Assembly (NCBI RefSeq): GCF_051486985.1
Contig: NZ_JAHVDV010000008.1
Span: 79,641-143,640 of the forward strand
DNA from: CBFFRJ01 sp051486985
GTDB taxonomy: Bacteria; Pseudomonadota; Gammaproteobacteria; Enterobacterales; Enterobacteriaceae
Reading direction: 5' to 3'
Length of the DNA stretch: 64,000 nucleotides
Shown: positions 45,463 to 54,505 of the stretch, one piece after another
Layout: the number at the start of each line of letters is the position of its first letter
Position numbering within the stretch: position 1 is the first letter of the stretch
Notes under the pieces: generated by a model
What the model saw: the letters and a program-made list of their open reading frames with translations, nothing else
The model's database searches: none
Told to the model about the DNA's origin: nothing
Made by a program: the position numbers and the translations under genes

Positions 45463-46875
45463 ATGACCCCGTTTATGACCGAAGATTTTCTGTTAGATAC
45501 CGAATTCGCACGCCGTCTGTACCATGACTACGCGAAAGATGAACCCATTTTTGATTTCCACTGCCACCTGCCACCGCAGCAGATTGCAGATAACTACCGC
45601 TTTAAAAACCTGTATGACATCTGGTTAAAAGGCGACCATTACAAATGGCGCGCGATGCGTACAAACGGCGTACCTGAGCGTCTTTGCACCGGTGATGCCA
45701 GCGATCGCGAGAAGTTTGACGCCTGGGCAGCCACCGTACCGCATACCATTGGTAACCCGTTATACCACTGGACACATCTTGAGCTTCGTCGCCCATTTGG
45801 TATTACAGGTAAGCTGCTTTCACCGTCAACAGCAGATGAAATCTGGGAGCTTGGCAACGAACTTCTGGCACAGGATAACTTTACTGCTCGCGGAATCATG
45901 CAGCAGATGAATGTGAAGATGGTCGGCACCACCGACGATCCGATCGATTCTCTGGAACACCATGCCTCTGTTGCTAAAGACACCACTTTCTCCATCAAAG
46001 TGCTGCCGAGCTGGCGCCCGGACAAAGCGTTCAACATTGAACTGGCAACCTTTAACGACTACATGAGTAAGCTTGGCGAAGTGTCTGATACCGACATTCG
46101 TCGCTTTGCCGATCTGCAAACCGCGCTGGCAAAACGCCTGGATCACTTTGAAGCGCACGGTTGTAAGGTGTCGGACCACGCGCTGGACGTGGTGCTGTTT
46201 GCTGAAGCCAGTGAGTCCGAGCTGGACAGCATTCTCACCCGTCGTCTGGCTGGTGAAAACTTAACTGAACATGAAGTGGCGCAGTTTAAAACGGCGGTGC
46301 TGGTCTGGCTGGGTGCAGAATATGCACGTCGCGGCTGGGTTCAGCAGTACCACATTGGCGCACTGCGTAACAACAACCTGCGTCAGTTCAAACTGCTGGG
46401 GCCGGATGTGGGCTTCGACTCCATCAATGACCGCCCGCTGGCAGAAGAGCTGTCTAAACTGCTGAGCAAACAGAACGAAGAAAATCTGCTGCCGAAAACC
46501 ATACTCTACTGCCTGAACCCGCGTGATAACGAAGTGCTGGGCACCATGATCGGTAACTTCCAGGGTGAAGGGATGCCGGGCAAGATGCAGTTCGGTTCCG
46601 GCTGGTGGTTCAACGATCAGAAGGACGGTATGGAACGTCAAATGACCCAACTGGCACAGCTTGGTCTGTTAAGCCGCTTTGTGGGTATGCTGACCGACAG
46701 CCGCAGCTTCCTGTCTTACACCCGTCACGAATACTTCCGCCGCATCCTGTGCCAGATGATTGGTCGCTGGGTACATGCAGGCGAAGCACCGGCAGACATT
46801 CAACTGCTGGGCGAGATGGTAAGAAATATCTGCTTTAACAATGCGCGTGATTACTTCGCGATTGAACTGAACTAG
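45463..46875 (+). CDS. uxaC: Glucuronate isomerase UxaC
   Basis: 470 residues, E. coli length. Amidohydrolase-superfamily TIM barrel with FDFHCHLPPQQIADNYRF near 25-45 carrying the metal-binding His pair. It isomerises D-glucuronate to D-fructuronate and D-galacturonate to D-tagaturonate. It begins the uxaC-uxaA operon; AGAGGAAGACGATA precedes the ATG. The fructuronate and tagaturonate reductases (uxuB, uxaB) are not in the window. Confidence 0.96.
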   Translation: MTPFMTEDFLLDTEFARRLYHDYAKDEPIFDFHCHLPPQQIADNYRFKNLYDIWLKGDHYKWRAMRTNGVPERLCTGDASDREKFDAWAATVPHTIGNPLYHWTHLELRRPFGITGKLLSPSTADEIWELGNELLAQDNFTARGIMQQMNVKMVGTTDDPIDSLEHHASVAKDTTFSIKVLPSWRPDKAFNIELATFNDYMSKLGEVSDTDIRRFADLQTALAKRLDHFEAHGCKVSDHALDVVLFAEASESELDSILTRRLAGENLTEHEVAQFKTAVLVWLGAEYARRGWVQQYHIGALRNNNLRQFKLLGPDVGFDSINDRPLAEELSKLLSKQNEENLLPKTILYCLNPRDNEVLGTMIGNFQGEGMPGKMQFGSGWWFNDQKDGMERQMTQLAQLGLLSRFVGMLTDSRSFLSYTRHEYFRRILCQMIGRWVHAGEAPADIQLLGEMVRNICFNNARDYFAIELN

Positions 46876-46891
46876 GCCGTTTGAGGTTGAT

Positions 46892-48379
46892 ATGCAATAC
46901 ATCAAGATCCACTCGCTGGATAATGTCGCGGTAGCGCTGGCGGATCTCGCCGAAGGCACAGACGTCGTTGTTGACGGTCATGAAGTTAGCCTGCGCCAGG
47001 CGGTGGTGCGTGGGCATAAGTTTGCCCTCAGGGCCATCCCGAAAGGTGAAAATGTCGTTAAATACGGCCTGCCAATTGGTCATGCGACAACGGATATCGC
47101 CGCAGGCGAACATATCCATTCGCACAATGCGCGTACCAATCTGAGCGATTTGGATGAGTATAGCTATCAACCCGAACTGGTTGATCAATACGCGCCGGCG
47201 GGAGATCGTGACGTTCAGATCTACCGCCGTGCCAACGGCGATGTTGGGGTCCGTAATGAGTTGTGGATCCTGCCAACCGTCGGCTGCGTTAACGGGATTG
47301 CCCGTCAGATCCAGACCCGTTTTCTGAAAGAGACAAATAACGCGGCAGATATTGACGGCGTTCACCTGTTCAGCCACACCTACGGCTGTTCCCAGTTGGG
47401 TGACGACCACGTCAACACCCGTACCATGCTGCAAAACATGGTACGTCACCCGAATGCGGGCGCGGTGCTGGTGATTGGTCTGGGCTGTGAGAACAACCAG
47501 GTGGATGCGTTTCGCGAGACGCTGGGCGAGTACGATCCGTCCCGCGTCCACTTTATGATCTGCCAGCACCAGGACGACGAAGTGGAGGCGGGCATTGAAC
47601 ATATGCACCAACTCTACGAGGCCCTGCGTCACGACAAACGTGAACCGGGCAAGCTGAGCGAGCTGAAGTTTGGTCTGGAGTGTGGCGGCTCTGATGGCCT
47701 CTCTGGCATCACCGCCAACCCGATGCTGGGTCGTTTCTCCGACTATCTCATCAGTAATGGTGGCACCACGGTGCTGACCGAAGTGCCAGAAATGTTCGGC
47801 GCAGAACAAATTCTGATGAGCCACTGTCGCGACGAAGAGACGTTTGAAAAAACAGTGACTATGGTCAACGACTTCAAACAGTACTTCATCGCGCACAATC
47901 AGCCGATTTACGAAAACCCATCGCCGGGCAACAAAGCGGGCGGCATCACCACGCTTGAAGAGAAATCCCTCGGCTGCACGCAGAAAGCTGGTGCAAGTCA
48001 GGTAGTGGACGTGCTGCGTTATGGTGAACGCCTGAAAACTCGCGGTCTCAACTTACTGAGTGCGCCGGGTAACGATGCGGTGGCAACCAGTGCTCTGGCC
48101 GGGGCGGGCTGCCACATGGTTCTGTTCAGCACTGGTCGCGGCACCCCTTACGGCGGGTTTGTCCCGACGGTGAAAATCGCCACCAACAGCGAACTGGCGG
48201 CGAAGAAAAAACACTGGATCGATTTTGATGCAGGTCAGTTGATTCATGGCAAAACCATGCCGCAGCTGCTGAGCGAATTTGTCGATGTCATTGTTGATTT
48301 TGCCAACGGTAAAGAGACCTGTAACGAACGCAATGAGTTCCGTGAGCTGGCTATCTTTAAGAGCGGCGTAACGCTGTAG
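46892..48379 (+). CDS. uxaA: Altronate dehydratase UxaA
   Basis: 495 residues, same family as GarD (SAF-like N-terminus, LGCENNQVDAFRETLGEYDP, CGGSDGLSGITANPMLG, SPGNKAGG). It converts D-altronate to 2-keto-3-deoxy-D-gluconate and needs Fe(II). It follows uxaC by 16 bp with GAGGTTGAT before the ATG. A strong terminator stands 145 bp downstream, after a copy of the 75-nt repeat. Confidence 0.96.
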   Translation: MQYIKIHSLDNVAVALADLAEGTDVVVDGHEVSLRQAVVRGHKFALRAIPKGENVVKYGLPIGHATTDIAAGEHIHSHNARTNLSDLDEYSYQPELVDQYAPAGDRDVQIYRRANGDVGVRNELWILPTVGCVNGIARQIQTRFLKETNNAADIDGVHLFSHTYGCSQLGDDHVNTRTMLQNMVRHPNAGAVLVIGLGCENNQVDAFRETLGEYDPSRVHFMICQHQDDEVEAGIEHMHQLYEALRHDKREPGKLSELKFGLECGGSDGLSGITANPMLGRFSDYLISNGGTTVLTEVPEMFGAEQILMSHCRDEETFEKTVTMVNDFKQYFIAHNQPIYENPSPGNKAGGITTLEEKSLGCTQKAGASQVVDVLRYGERLKTRGLNLLSAPGNDAVATSALAGAGCHMVLFSTGRGTPYGGFVPTVKIATNSELAAKKKHWIDFDAGQLIHGKTMPQLLSEFVDVIVDFANGKETCNERNEFRELAIFKSGVTL

Positions 48380-48422
48380 TTACCCTTTGGCTCTCGCCCC
48401 GCACCGGTATTGGCAACATTTA

Positions 48423-48497
48423 CTCACCCCGGTCACTTACCTGAGTAAGCTTCCGGGGCTTCCTGAATGTGCCGCCTGGCTGCAGAACGATACTCGT
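48423..48497 (+). repeat. Short interspersed repeat, copy B (about 75 nt)
   Basis: CTCACCCCGGTCACTTACCT, GAGTAAGCTTCCGGGG and GCCGCCTGGCTGCAGAACG occur in the same order as copies at 13997 and 60777. CCCCGG pairs with CCGGGG and CTTAC with GTAAG, giving a two-part hairpin. It lies in the uxaA-ygjV gap. Confidence 0.65.
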
Positions 48498-48523
48498 TGG
48501 GTAATACGCTAGTGGAAATTAAA

Positions 48524-48560
48524 AACGGCGTTTCATATTATGAAGCGCCGTTTCTTTTTT
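48524..48560 (+). terminator. uxaCA terminator
   Basis: AACGGCGTTTCATA pairs with TATGAAGCGCCGTT (one T-G pair), giving a 13-14 bp stem, followed by TCTTTTTT. It ends about 20 bp before the ygjV start. Confidence 0.9.
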
Positions 48561-48581
48561 ATCTGTTAACAAGGATCTTCC

Positions 48582-49136
48582 ATGAGTGCGTACTGGTTAG
48601 CCCAGGGCGTGGGTGTACTGGCGTTTATCATTGGTATCACCACGTTCATTAACCGTGACGAAAGGCGTTTCAAACTCCAGCTTTCTCTCTACAGCGCCAC
48701 CATTGGCGTGCATTTTTTCCTGATGGGCGCACTGCCTGCGGGCATGAGCGCAGAACTCAACGCCGTGCGTACTCTCATCTCCATGCATACCCGCAGGCTA
48801 TGGGTGATGGCGGTATTCATCGTCCTCACGCTCTTTTTTGGCCTGATCAAACTACATCATCCGGTAGAGCTGTTGCCCATTATCGGCACGGTGGCCAGTA
48901 CCTGGGCGCTGTTTCGCCTTCAGGGGCTTAAGGTGCGCTGCATCATGTGGTGCTCCACCGCCTGTTGGGTTACGCACAATTTATGGCTGGGCTCGATTGG
49001 CGGTACGTTAATTGAGGGCAGTTTTTTGATAATGAATGGCCTGAACATCATTCGCTTCTGGCGGATGCAGAAACGCGGTATCGACCCGTTTAAGGTCGAA
49101 ACCGCGATGCATAAAGAGAACCCCGCACAACGCTAA
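48582..49136 (+). CDS. ygjV: YgjV family inner-membrane protein
   Basis: 184 residues with five or six hydrophobic segments, matching E. coli YgjV in length and position (imgA-like family). The N-terminus SAYWLAQGVGVLAFIIGITT is typical. No transport substrate or role is assigned. ATG 48582 follows AAGGATCTTCC. It converges on sstT, with CCCCGC/GCGGGG arms (49121-49142) over its stop codon that, with the following TTCTCTTT on the minus strand, could end sstT. Confidence 0.9.
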   Translation: MSAYWLAQGVGVLAFIIGITTFINRDERRFKLQLSLYSATIGVHFFLMGALPAGMSAELNAVRTLISMHTRRLWVMAVFIVLTLFFGLIKLHHPVELLPIIGTVASTWALFRLQGLKVRCIMWCSTACWVTHNLWLGSIGGTLIEGSFLIMNGLNIIRFWRMQKRGIDPFKVETAMHKENPAQR

Positions 49137-49164
49137 GCGGGGCATCTTATGCGCAAAACTCTTT

Positions 49165-50391
49165 TTAACTGCCGCGTTTTTCTTCGGCGATGCATGCGGC
49201 TGCGGTAAACAGCACGTCGGTGGAGGAGTTAATGGCGGTTTCGCAGGAGTCCTGAATCACGCCAATGATAAAGCCAACTGCGACGACCTGCATGGCGACA
49301 TCGGCGGAGATACCAAACATATTACAGGCCAGCGGGATAAGTAGCAGCGATCCCCCCGCCACGCCGGAGGCCCCGCAGGCGCACAGTGAGGCGACAATGC
49401 TTAACAGCAGTGCCGTTGGCACATCGACAGTGATGCCCAGCGTATGCACCGCTGCCAGCGTCAGCACCGTAATGGTGATCGCGGCACCCGCCATATTGAC
49501 GGTGGCCCCTAAGGGAATCGACACCGAATAGGTGTCCTTATTGAGGCCGAGTTTTTCGCACAGCGCCATGTTAACCGGAATATTGGCCGCCGAGCTGCGG
49601 GTGAAAAAAGCGGTGACCCCACTTTCACGCAGGCAGATAAACACCAGTGGCCAGGGATTACGGCGGATCTTCACCCACACCAGTAGTGGGTTTACGACCA
49701 GAGCAACCAGTAACATACAACCCACCAGTACCATCAGCAGCTGGGCATATCCCCAGAGGGCCTCAAAGCCGGTAGTCGCAAGCGTAGAGGCCACCAGGCC
49801 AAGGATCCCCAATGGCGCAAAGCGAATCACCAGCGTCACCATAAAGGTAACGGCTTCTGCCAGGTCATTTACCAGCTGTTTACTGGTGTCGCTGCTGTGG
49901 CGCAGGGCGAACCCCAGTCCCACTGCCCAAACCAGAATTCCGATGTAGTTGCCTTTTAGCAAGGCATCAATGGGGTTGGCGACCATACTGGCGAGCAGCC
50001 CTTTGAGTACGTCCACTATACCCGAGGGGGCAACAACGTCGCTCGCGGCCGCGCTGAGTTTCAGCGTCGAGGGAAAAAGAAAGCTGCATCCGACAGCGGC
50101 GAGGGCGGCGGTAAAGGTGCCAAGCAGGTAAAGAAAGAGGATCGGGCGCAGGGAGATTTTCTGCCCTTGCTGATGGCTGGTGATGGAGGACATGACCAGC
50201 ATCAGTACCAGCACCGGGGCAACGGCTTTCAGCGCCCCGACAAAAAGATTTCCCAGAAGCCCTACGGCGAGTGCAGCCGCAGGCCAGACGACACTAAGCA
50301 GGGTGCCGATAATCAGCGCAATGATTATCTGTTTGACGATGTTGCCACGCATGATGCGTTGCAACCAGTGGTTGGCGGGTTGTGTTTGCAT
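49165..50391 (-). CDS. sstT: Serine/threonine:sodium symporter SstT
   Basis: 408 residues, dicarboxylate/amino acid:cation symporter (GltP/DctA) fold. Conserved motifs include FTRSSAANIPVNMALCEKLG (helical hairpin HP1), GATVNMAGAAITITVLTLAA (TM7) and ASGVAGGSLLLIPLACNMFG (HP2). It imports serine and threonine with Na+. The C-terminus is a few residues shorter than E. coli (414). Confidence 0.95.
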   Translation of the reverse strand: MQTQPANHWLQRIMRGNIVKQIIIALIIGTLLSVVWPAAALAVGLLGNLFVGALKAVAPVLVLMLVMSSITSHQQGQKISLRPILFLYLLGTFTAALAAVGCSFLFPSTLKLSAAASDVVAPSGIVDVLKGLLASMVANPIDALLKGNYIGILVWAVGLGFALRHSSDTSKQLVNDLAEAVTFMVTLVIRFAPLGILGLVASTLATTGFEALWGYAQLLMVLVGCMLLVALVVNPLLVWVKIRRNPWPLVFICLRESGVTAFFTRSSAANIPVNMALCEKLGLNKDTYSVSIPLGATVNMAGAAITITVLTLAAVHTLGITVDVPTALLLSIVASLCACGASGVAGGSLLLIPLACNMFGISADVAMQVVAVGFIIGVIQDSCETAINSSTDVLFTAAACIAEEKRGS

Positions 50392-50524
50392 ACTTTTCCT
50401 TGGATTTATAGGAGCCTTATGGTCAATCCTGACTGAGTATAGGGAATTGAAGGAGGCGGGAAAAATTTGAGTGAGCTGAGGCAGATAAATTCAGAATAAA
50501 ACCTCACAAGTATCAGAGAGGGAA

Positions 50525-50590
50525 AGGGGGCGCAGATAATCTGCTGCTGAGCGCCCCAGCCCTGGTACGTTCACACCTACCAGGGCCGAA
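50525..50590 (-). repeat. Double-hairpin element between sstT and alx
   Basis: On the minus strand CCCTGGTA GGTGTGAACG TACCAGGG is followed by GGGGCGC...GCGCCCC enclosing GCAGATTATCTGC. The string GTGAACGTACCAGGG differs at one base from GTGAACGTGCCAGGG in the large repeats. It lies in the 325-bp gap 50392-50716, which has no other recognised feature; the ORF across it is not credible. Confidence 0.5.
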
Positions 50591-50716
50591 GCGTAACGAG
50601 AGTCATGAGAGAAACCCAATGATCCGCGTAGCCCTATATTCCCCCTCGCTCCAGCCAGACAGGTCATCGCGGCCAGTTGCTTATTCATCTGAGCAATGTA
50701 GCCGCATCCGAAAGCG

Positions 50717-51685
50717 TTACTCTACCCGTCCACGCTTATCATTACGGTGATTCACCCAGGCATTAATCGCCAGCGTCAGTAGCAAAATCCCGCCAACTAC
50801 GCTCAGCGAAATGGCGATCGGGATATGGTAGAAGTCGACAATCAGCATCTTCACGCCGATGAACACCAGAATCACCGACAGCCCATATTTCAGCATGGTA
50901 AAACGCTCAGCCACACCCGCCAGCAGGAAGTACATGGCACGCAGACCCAGGATCGCAAACAGATTCGACGTCAGAACGATAAACGGGTCGGTGGTGACAG
51001 CGAAAATCGCCGGAATACTGTCAACGGCAAAAATGACGTCACTCAGCTCGACCAGAATCAGCACCAGCAGCAGCGGCGTGGCAAACAGCAGACCGTTTTT
51101 GCGCACGAAAAAATGCTCATTCTCAATGGTATCGGTCATGCGCAGATGGCTGCGTATCCAGCGCACCAGTGGTTTTTCGCCAATACCGGTTTCATCCTCT
51201 TTCGCCAGAGCCATTTTGATACCGGTAAAGAGCAGGAAGGCACCGAAGACGTACAGCAGCCATTCGAACTGGGTTATCAGCCAGCTTCCCGCGAAAATCA
51301 TGATGGTACGCAGAATGATAGCGCCAAGAACGCCGTAGATCAGGACGCGTCGTTGCAGTGCTGGCGGTACAGCAAAATAGCTGAACAGCATCAGCCAGAC
51401 GAAGACGTTATCGACCGCCAGCGCTTTTTCAATCAGATAACCGGTAAGGAACGCCAGCGCCTGGGTATCCGCAACCGCACGACCTTCGGTCTGCGTCAGA
51501 TACCACCAGAAGGCAGCGTTAAAGAGAAGAGAGAGGCTAACCCAGACCAGGGACCAGACGGCCGCCTGCTTCATGGTCATCGTATGGACGCCGCGACGCC
51601 CCTGAAGCAGAAGGTCGATAGCCAGCATGATAACAACAACAACCGCAAAGCTGCCCCACAGCAGTGGTGTACCAACGGTATTCAT
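50717..51685 (-). CDS. alx: TerC-family membrane protein Alx
   Basis: 322 residues from ATG 51685 (MNTVGTPLLWGSFAVVVVIM), the E. coli start; the longer frame runs through the riboswitch leader. About nine membrane segments with the TerC motifs EKALAVDNVFVW and VELSDVIFAVDSIPAIFAVT, whose acidic residues bind metal. E. coli Alx is implicated in manganese export and is induced at alkaline pH and by Mn2+ through its structured leader. Confidence 0.95.
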   Translation of the reverse strand: MNTVGTPLLWGSFAVVVVIMLAIDLLLQGRRGVHTMTMKQAAVWSLVWVSLSLLFNAAFWWYLTQTEGRAVADTQALAFLTGYLIEKALAVDNVFVWLMLFSYFAVPPALQRRVLIYGVLGAIILRTIMIFAGSWLITQFEWLLYVFGAFLLFTGIKMALAKEDETGIGEKPLVRWIRSHLRMTDTIENEHFFVRKNGLLFATPLLLVLILVELSDVIFAVDSIPAIFAVTTDPFIVLTSNLFAILGLRAMYFLLAGVAERFTMLKYGLSVILVFIGVKMLIVDFYHIPIAISLSVVGGILLLTLAINAWVNHRNDKRGRVE

Positions 51686-51699
51686 AGCAAGATTCCTTA

Positions 51700-51850
51700 A
51701 TACCTGAAACGAAAACGGCCAACGTCGAAAGACGTCAGCCGCTTGCTTCAGATGCAATAGGTCCTCGCCTTTCGGCAAGGTCTCACTTACGTCATGTGGA
51801 TGACGCCCGGCGACCGGATGCATATCTACCCGTTATCTTTCAAGCTGCAG
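51700..51850 (-). promoter_or_regulatory. yybP-ykoY (alx PRE) riboswitch leader
   Basis: The minus-strand alx leader contains CCTTGCC GAAA GGCGAGG (51763-51780) and, nearer alx, CGGCTGACGTC TTTC GACGTTGGCCG (51716-51741, 11 pairs with two G-U) followed by TTTTCGTTTC, an intrinsic-terminator-like stem. Position and layout match the pH-responsive/Mn2+ riboswitch of E. coli alx. Exact aptamer borders are uncertain. Confidence 0.75.
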
Positions 51851-51937
51851 GTGCGTAGACCGGAACTCAAAAATATTTCGGGCAGGCATCGTAATGACGA
51901 CCCACCGGCAACGAAGTTACTCCCCTTTGCTCGTTAC

Positions 51938-51974
51938 AAAGTATGACAGAACATTCATGGCGTCAATGTTCTGT
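51938..51974 (-). promoter_or_regulatory. Candidate alx promoter over a 10-bp inverted repeat
   Basis: TTGACG, 17 bp, TACTTT on the minus strand (51966 to 51938). ACAGAACATT (51946-51955) and AATGTTCTGT (51965-51974) are perfect inverted arms with a 9-bp spacer that overlap the -35 box and spacer, an operator-like arrangement. Confidence 0.5.
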
Positions 51975-51994
51975 AACATCTGTTTTACATACCT

Positions 51995-52993
51995 TTACGC
52001 GTTAACTGCCGCTTCTGCGGTATCTGCCGGGAATACCACACCCGTCTGACGCCGGATCTCGGTCGCCAGCTTCGCCGTGATACGACTTACCTCCAGCGCG
52101 GGGTGGTCAACGGCCTTGTCTTCCACTAGTTGGGCAAAGGTTTCCGCTTCATAAAGCATGGTATTAATGTGCTGCGGTTGCGTCAGATCCTGTGCTTTAC
52201 CCCCACGTGGTACAAAGCAAAGCTTCTGGCATTCAGACAATTTTTCCATGATCAGCGAGCCTGCCTCGCCCTGGATTTCACTCGGCACCACGGAATCGCT
52301 CACCTTGGAGTGCTGCAGTGTGACGCTGAAATCGCCGTAATCCAGCACCGCGACACCGTGCGCATCCACGCCGCTTGCCAGCAAACTGGCGGATGCCTGC
52401 ACGCGTTGCGGTTCACCCCACAGGGCCACCGCCGAGGCCAGCACGTAAAAACCGATATCCATGATCGAGCCGTTAGAAAAAGCCGGATTAAAGGTGTTGG
52501 GATTTTCCCCGTCCAGATAGCGCTGATAGCGGGAGGAGTACTGGCAGTAGTTAAAAAAGGCTTTATGAATTTTGCCTGCTTTTTCAAGTGACTGTTTTAG
52601 CAGCATGAAGTTTGGCAGGCTGGCGGTTTTGAAGGCCTCAAACAGCACCACCTGATTCTCTTTTGCCAGCGCAATGGCGGCTTCGACTTCACGCAGGTTT
52701 GACGCCAGCGGTTTTTCACAAATCACATGCTTTTTATTGCTGAGGAAAAGCTGCGTTTGCGGGAAATGCAGAGCGTTTGGGCTGGCAATGTAGATCGCAT
52801 CGATTGCGTCACTGTTTGCCATCGCCTCAAGCGAAGTAAACAGGTGTTCGACGGGGTAATCCTTCGCAAATTCCTGCGCCTGTTCGAGGCGGCGTGAGTA
52901 GACGGCGGTAAGCTTATATTTGCCCGTTTCATGGGCGGCATCGACAAACTGGCGGGTTATCCAGTTCGTGCCAATGACAGCAAAACGTATCAT
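51995..52993 (-). CDS. ygjR: Gfo/Idh/MocA-family oxidoreductase YgjR
   Basis: 332 residues from ATG 52993 (MIRFAVIGTNWITRQFVDAA). N-terminal Rossmann domain (about 1-120) with the family motif CEKPLASN near 92 holding the catalytic Lys, and an alpha/beta substrate domain. Substrate unknown. It precedes alx on the same strand, as in E. coli. It is the last gene in E. coli-like order before the accessory block. Confidence 0.93.
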   Translation of the reverse strand: MIRFAVIGTNWITRQFVDAAHETGKYKLTAVYSRRLEQAQEFAKDYPVEHLFTSLEAMANSDAIDAIYIASPNALHFPQTQLFLSNKKHVICEKPLASNLREVEAAIALAKENQVVLFEAFKTASLPNFMLLKQSLEKAGKIHKAFFNYCQYSSRYQRYLDGENPNTFNPAFSNGSIMDIGFYVLASAVALWGEPQRVQASASLLASGVDAHGVAVLDYGDFSVTLQHSKVSDSVVPSEIQGEAGSLIMEKLSECQKLCFVPRGGKAQDLTQPQHINTMLYEAETFAQLVEDKAVDHPALEVSRITAKLATEIRRQTGVVFPADTAEAAVNA

Positions 52994-53182
52994 TAAGCGA
53001 GTTCCTTTGACTGAGCACTGTCCGGCAATGTAACACGATGGGCGGAGAGGAAAAAAGGGTCGATGCCGGAATGTGGAAGCCGCCTCGCAGCCCACACGTA
53101 ATGGTGTAAAAGATGCCGTGCGACGATGCGATCCAGTGCGAGTAAAGGGCGGTCAGGGTAAGGCGGCCAAAGCTTCAGGAGA

Positions 53183-53262
53183 GCGGCGTTTGCCGGCACG
53201 CCGCCAGAGGTGACGGCGTGGCAACCGCCTGTTTTCGTTACGCGCTAACGCCGAAAACAGGC
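53183..53262. other. Two inverted repeats between ygjR and the aminotransferase
   Basis: GCGGCGT TTGCCGGC ACGCCGC (53183-53204) and GCCTGTTTTCG/CGAAAACAGGC (53227-53237 and 53252-53262, 11 perfect pairs), then AGGC repeated three times. The second lies 12 bp past the minus-strand aminotransferase stop and may be its terminator, although there is no T-run after the stem. Confidence 0.5.
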
Positions 53263-53274
53263 AGGCAGGCAGTG

Positions 53275-54468
53275 TTACTGTACCGCTGCAAACGCCTTCG
53301 CGACACGATCAAGGTTACCGTGGTTCAGCCCGGCCATACAGACGCGACCGCTGGTAATGAGGTAAACACCGTACGCCTCACGCAGGGCGTCTACCTGTGC
53401 CGGACTAAAGCCGGTGTAGCTGAACATGCCGCGCTGGGTCAGCAGGTAGTCAAAATCATGTTCCGGCAGGGCCGCTTTCAGCACCTTGACCAGCGCCTGG
53501 CGCATTTCACTGATGCGGGTGCGCATGGCATCCACTTCAGCACGCCACAACGCGTTGAGCGCCGGGTCATTCAGCACCAGCGAGACCACCTGCGCACCAA
53601 AGTTCGGTGGGCTGGAGTAGTTCCGACGCACGGTCGCTTTCAGTTGTCCCAGTACGCGGTCTGCGGCGTCGGCATCTTCACAGACGATGGACAATCCGCC
53701 CACGCGCTCGCCGTACAGGGAGAAAATTTTGGAGAAGGAGTTACTGACCAGTGCCGGTAAGCCGGTGCTGGCGATAGCGCGAATGGCGTAAGCGTCCTCT
53801 TCAATGCCTGCGCCAAAGCCCTGGTAGGCGATGTCGAGGAACGGAATCAGGTCACGGGCAATCAGCACTTCAATGACAGCATCCCACTGGGCGTTAGTCA
53901 GGTCTGCACCCGTCGGGTTGTGGCAGCAGGGGTGCAACAGCACGATGCTGCGTGCCGGAAGCGCGTTCAGGCTGCTTAACATCCCCTCGAAATTGACGCC
54001 GCGCGTGGCCTCATCGAAGTAGGGGTAGGTGTGCACGTTAAAACCGGCACCGGCGAAAATGGCGATGTGGTTTTCCCAGGTCGGGTCGCTCACCCACACC
54101 TCAGAATCGGGGAAGTAACGTTTCAGAAAATCGGCACCCACCTTCAGCGCACCGGAACCGCCCAGCGTCTGAATGGTTGCGATGCGCCCGGCGTTAAGCG
54201 CCGGATGGTTCTCACCAAAAAGCAGGGTCTGAATGGCGCTGCGGTAAGGGGCGAAACCTTCCATTGGCAGATAGAGGCTGGCTTTTTGCGGCAGGCTCTG
54301 CAGGCGGCTTTCAGCCTGCTGGACCGCTTCAAGGCGAGGAATGATGGCCTGCTCGTTGTAGTAGAGACCGATGCTGAGGTTTACTTTCTCAGCCCGATTG
54401 TCCTGATGGAAAGTCTCCATCAACGAGAGGATTGGATCGCCCGCGTAGGCGTCAACATTCTGGAACAC
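53275..54468 (-). CDS. Aromatic amino acid aminotransferase, TyrB-like
   Basis: 397 residues, the length of E. coli TyrB and collinear with it (MFQNVDAYAGDPILSLMETF, TIQTLGGSGALKVGADFLKR, LLHPCCHNPTGADLT). The PLP Lys is in SNSFSKIFSLYGERVGG near residue 247 and the substrate Arg in SGRVCMAG near the C-terminus. Expected to transaminate tyrosine, phenylalanine and other amino acids with 2-oxoglutarate. In E. coli tyrB lies elsewhere, so this may be a second copy; the symbol is withheld. It follows the YitT-like gene by 37 bp. Confidence 0.88.
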   Translation of the reverse strand: MFQNVDAYAGDPILSLMETFHQDNRAEKVNLSIGLYYNEQAIIPRLEAVQQAESRLQSLPQKASLYLPMEGFAPYRSAIQTLLFGENHPALNAGRIATIQTLGGSGALKVGADFLKRYFPDSEVWVSDPTWENHIAIFAGAGFNVHTYPYFDEATRGVNFEGMLSSLNALPARSIVLLHPCCHNPTGADLTNAQWDAVIEVLIARDLIPFLDIAYQGFGAGIEEDAYAIRAIASTGLPALVSNSFSKIFSLYGERVGGLSIVCEDADAADRVLGQLKATVRRNYSSPPNFGAQVVSLVLNDPALNALWRAEVDAMRTRISEMRQALVKVLKAALPEHDFDYLLTQRGMFSYTGFSPAQVDALREAYGVYLITSGRVCMAGLNHGNLDRVAKAFAAVQ

Positions 54469-54505
54469 AGTCTACTCCTGAAAATAACAGTCAACGTGCA
54501 GTCCA

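Noticed and set aside
46835..47896. 353-codon minus-strand ORF opposite uxaA
   Set aside because: Antisense shadow of the uxaA frame; no start signal or family resemblance.
50491..50688. Minus-strand 65-codon ORF between sstT and alx
   Set aside because: It runs through a double hairpin and lacks a ribosome-binding site; similar ORFs in databases would most likely reflect the repeat.
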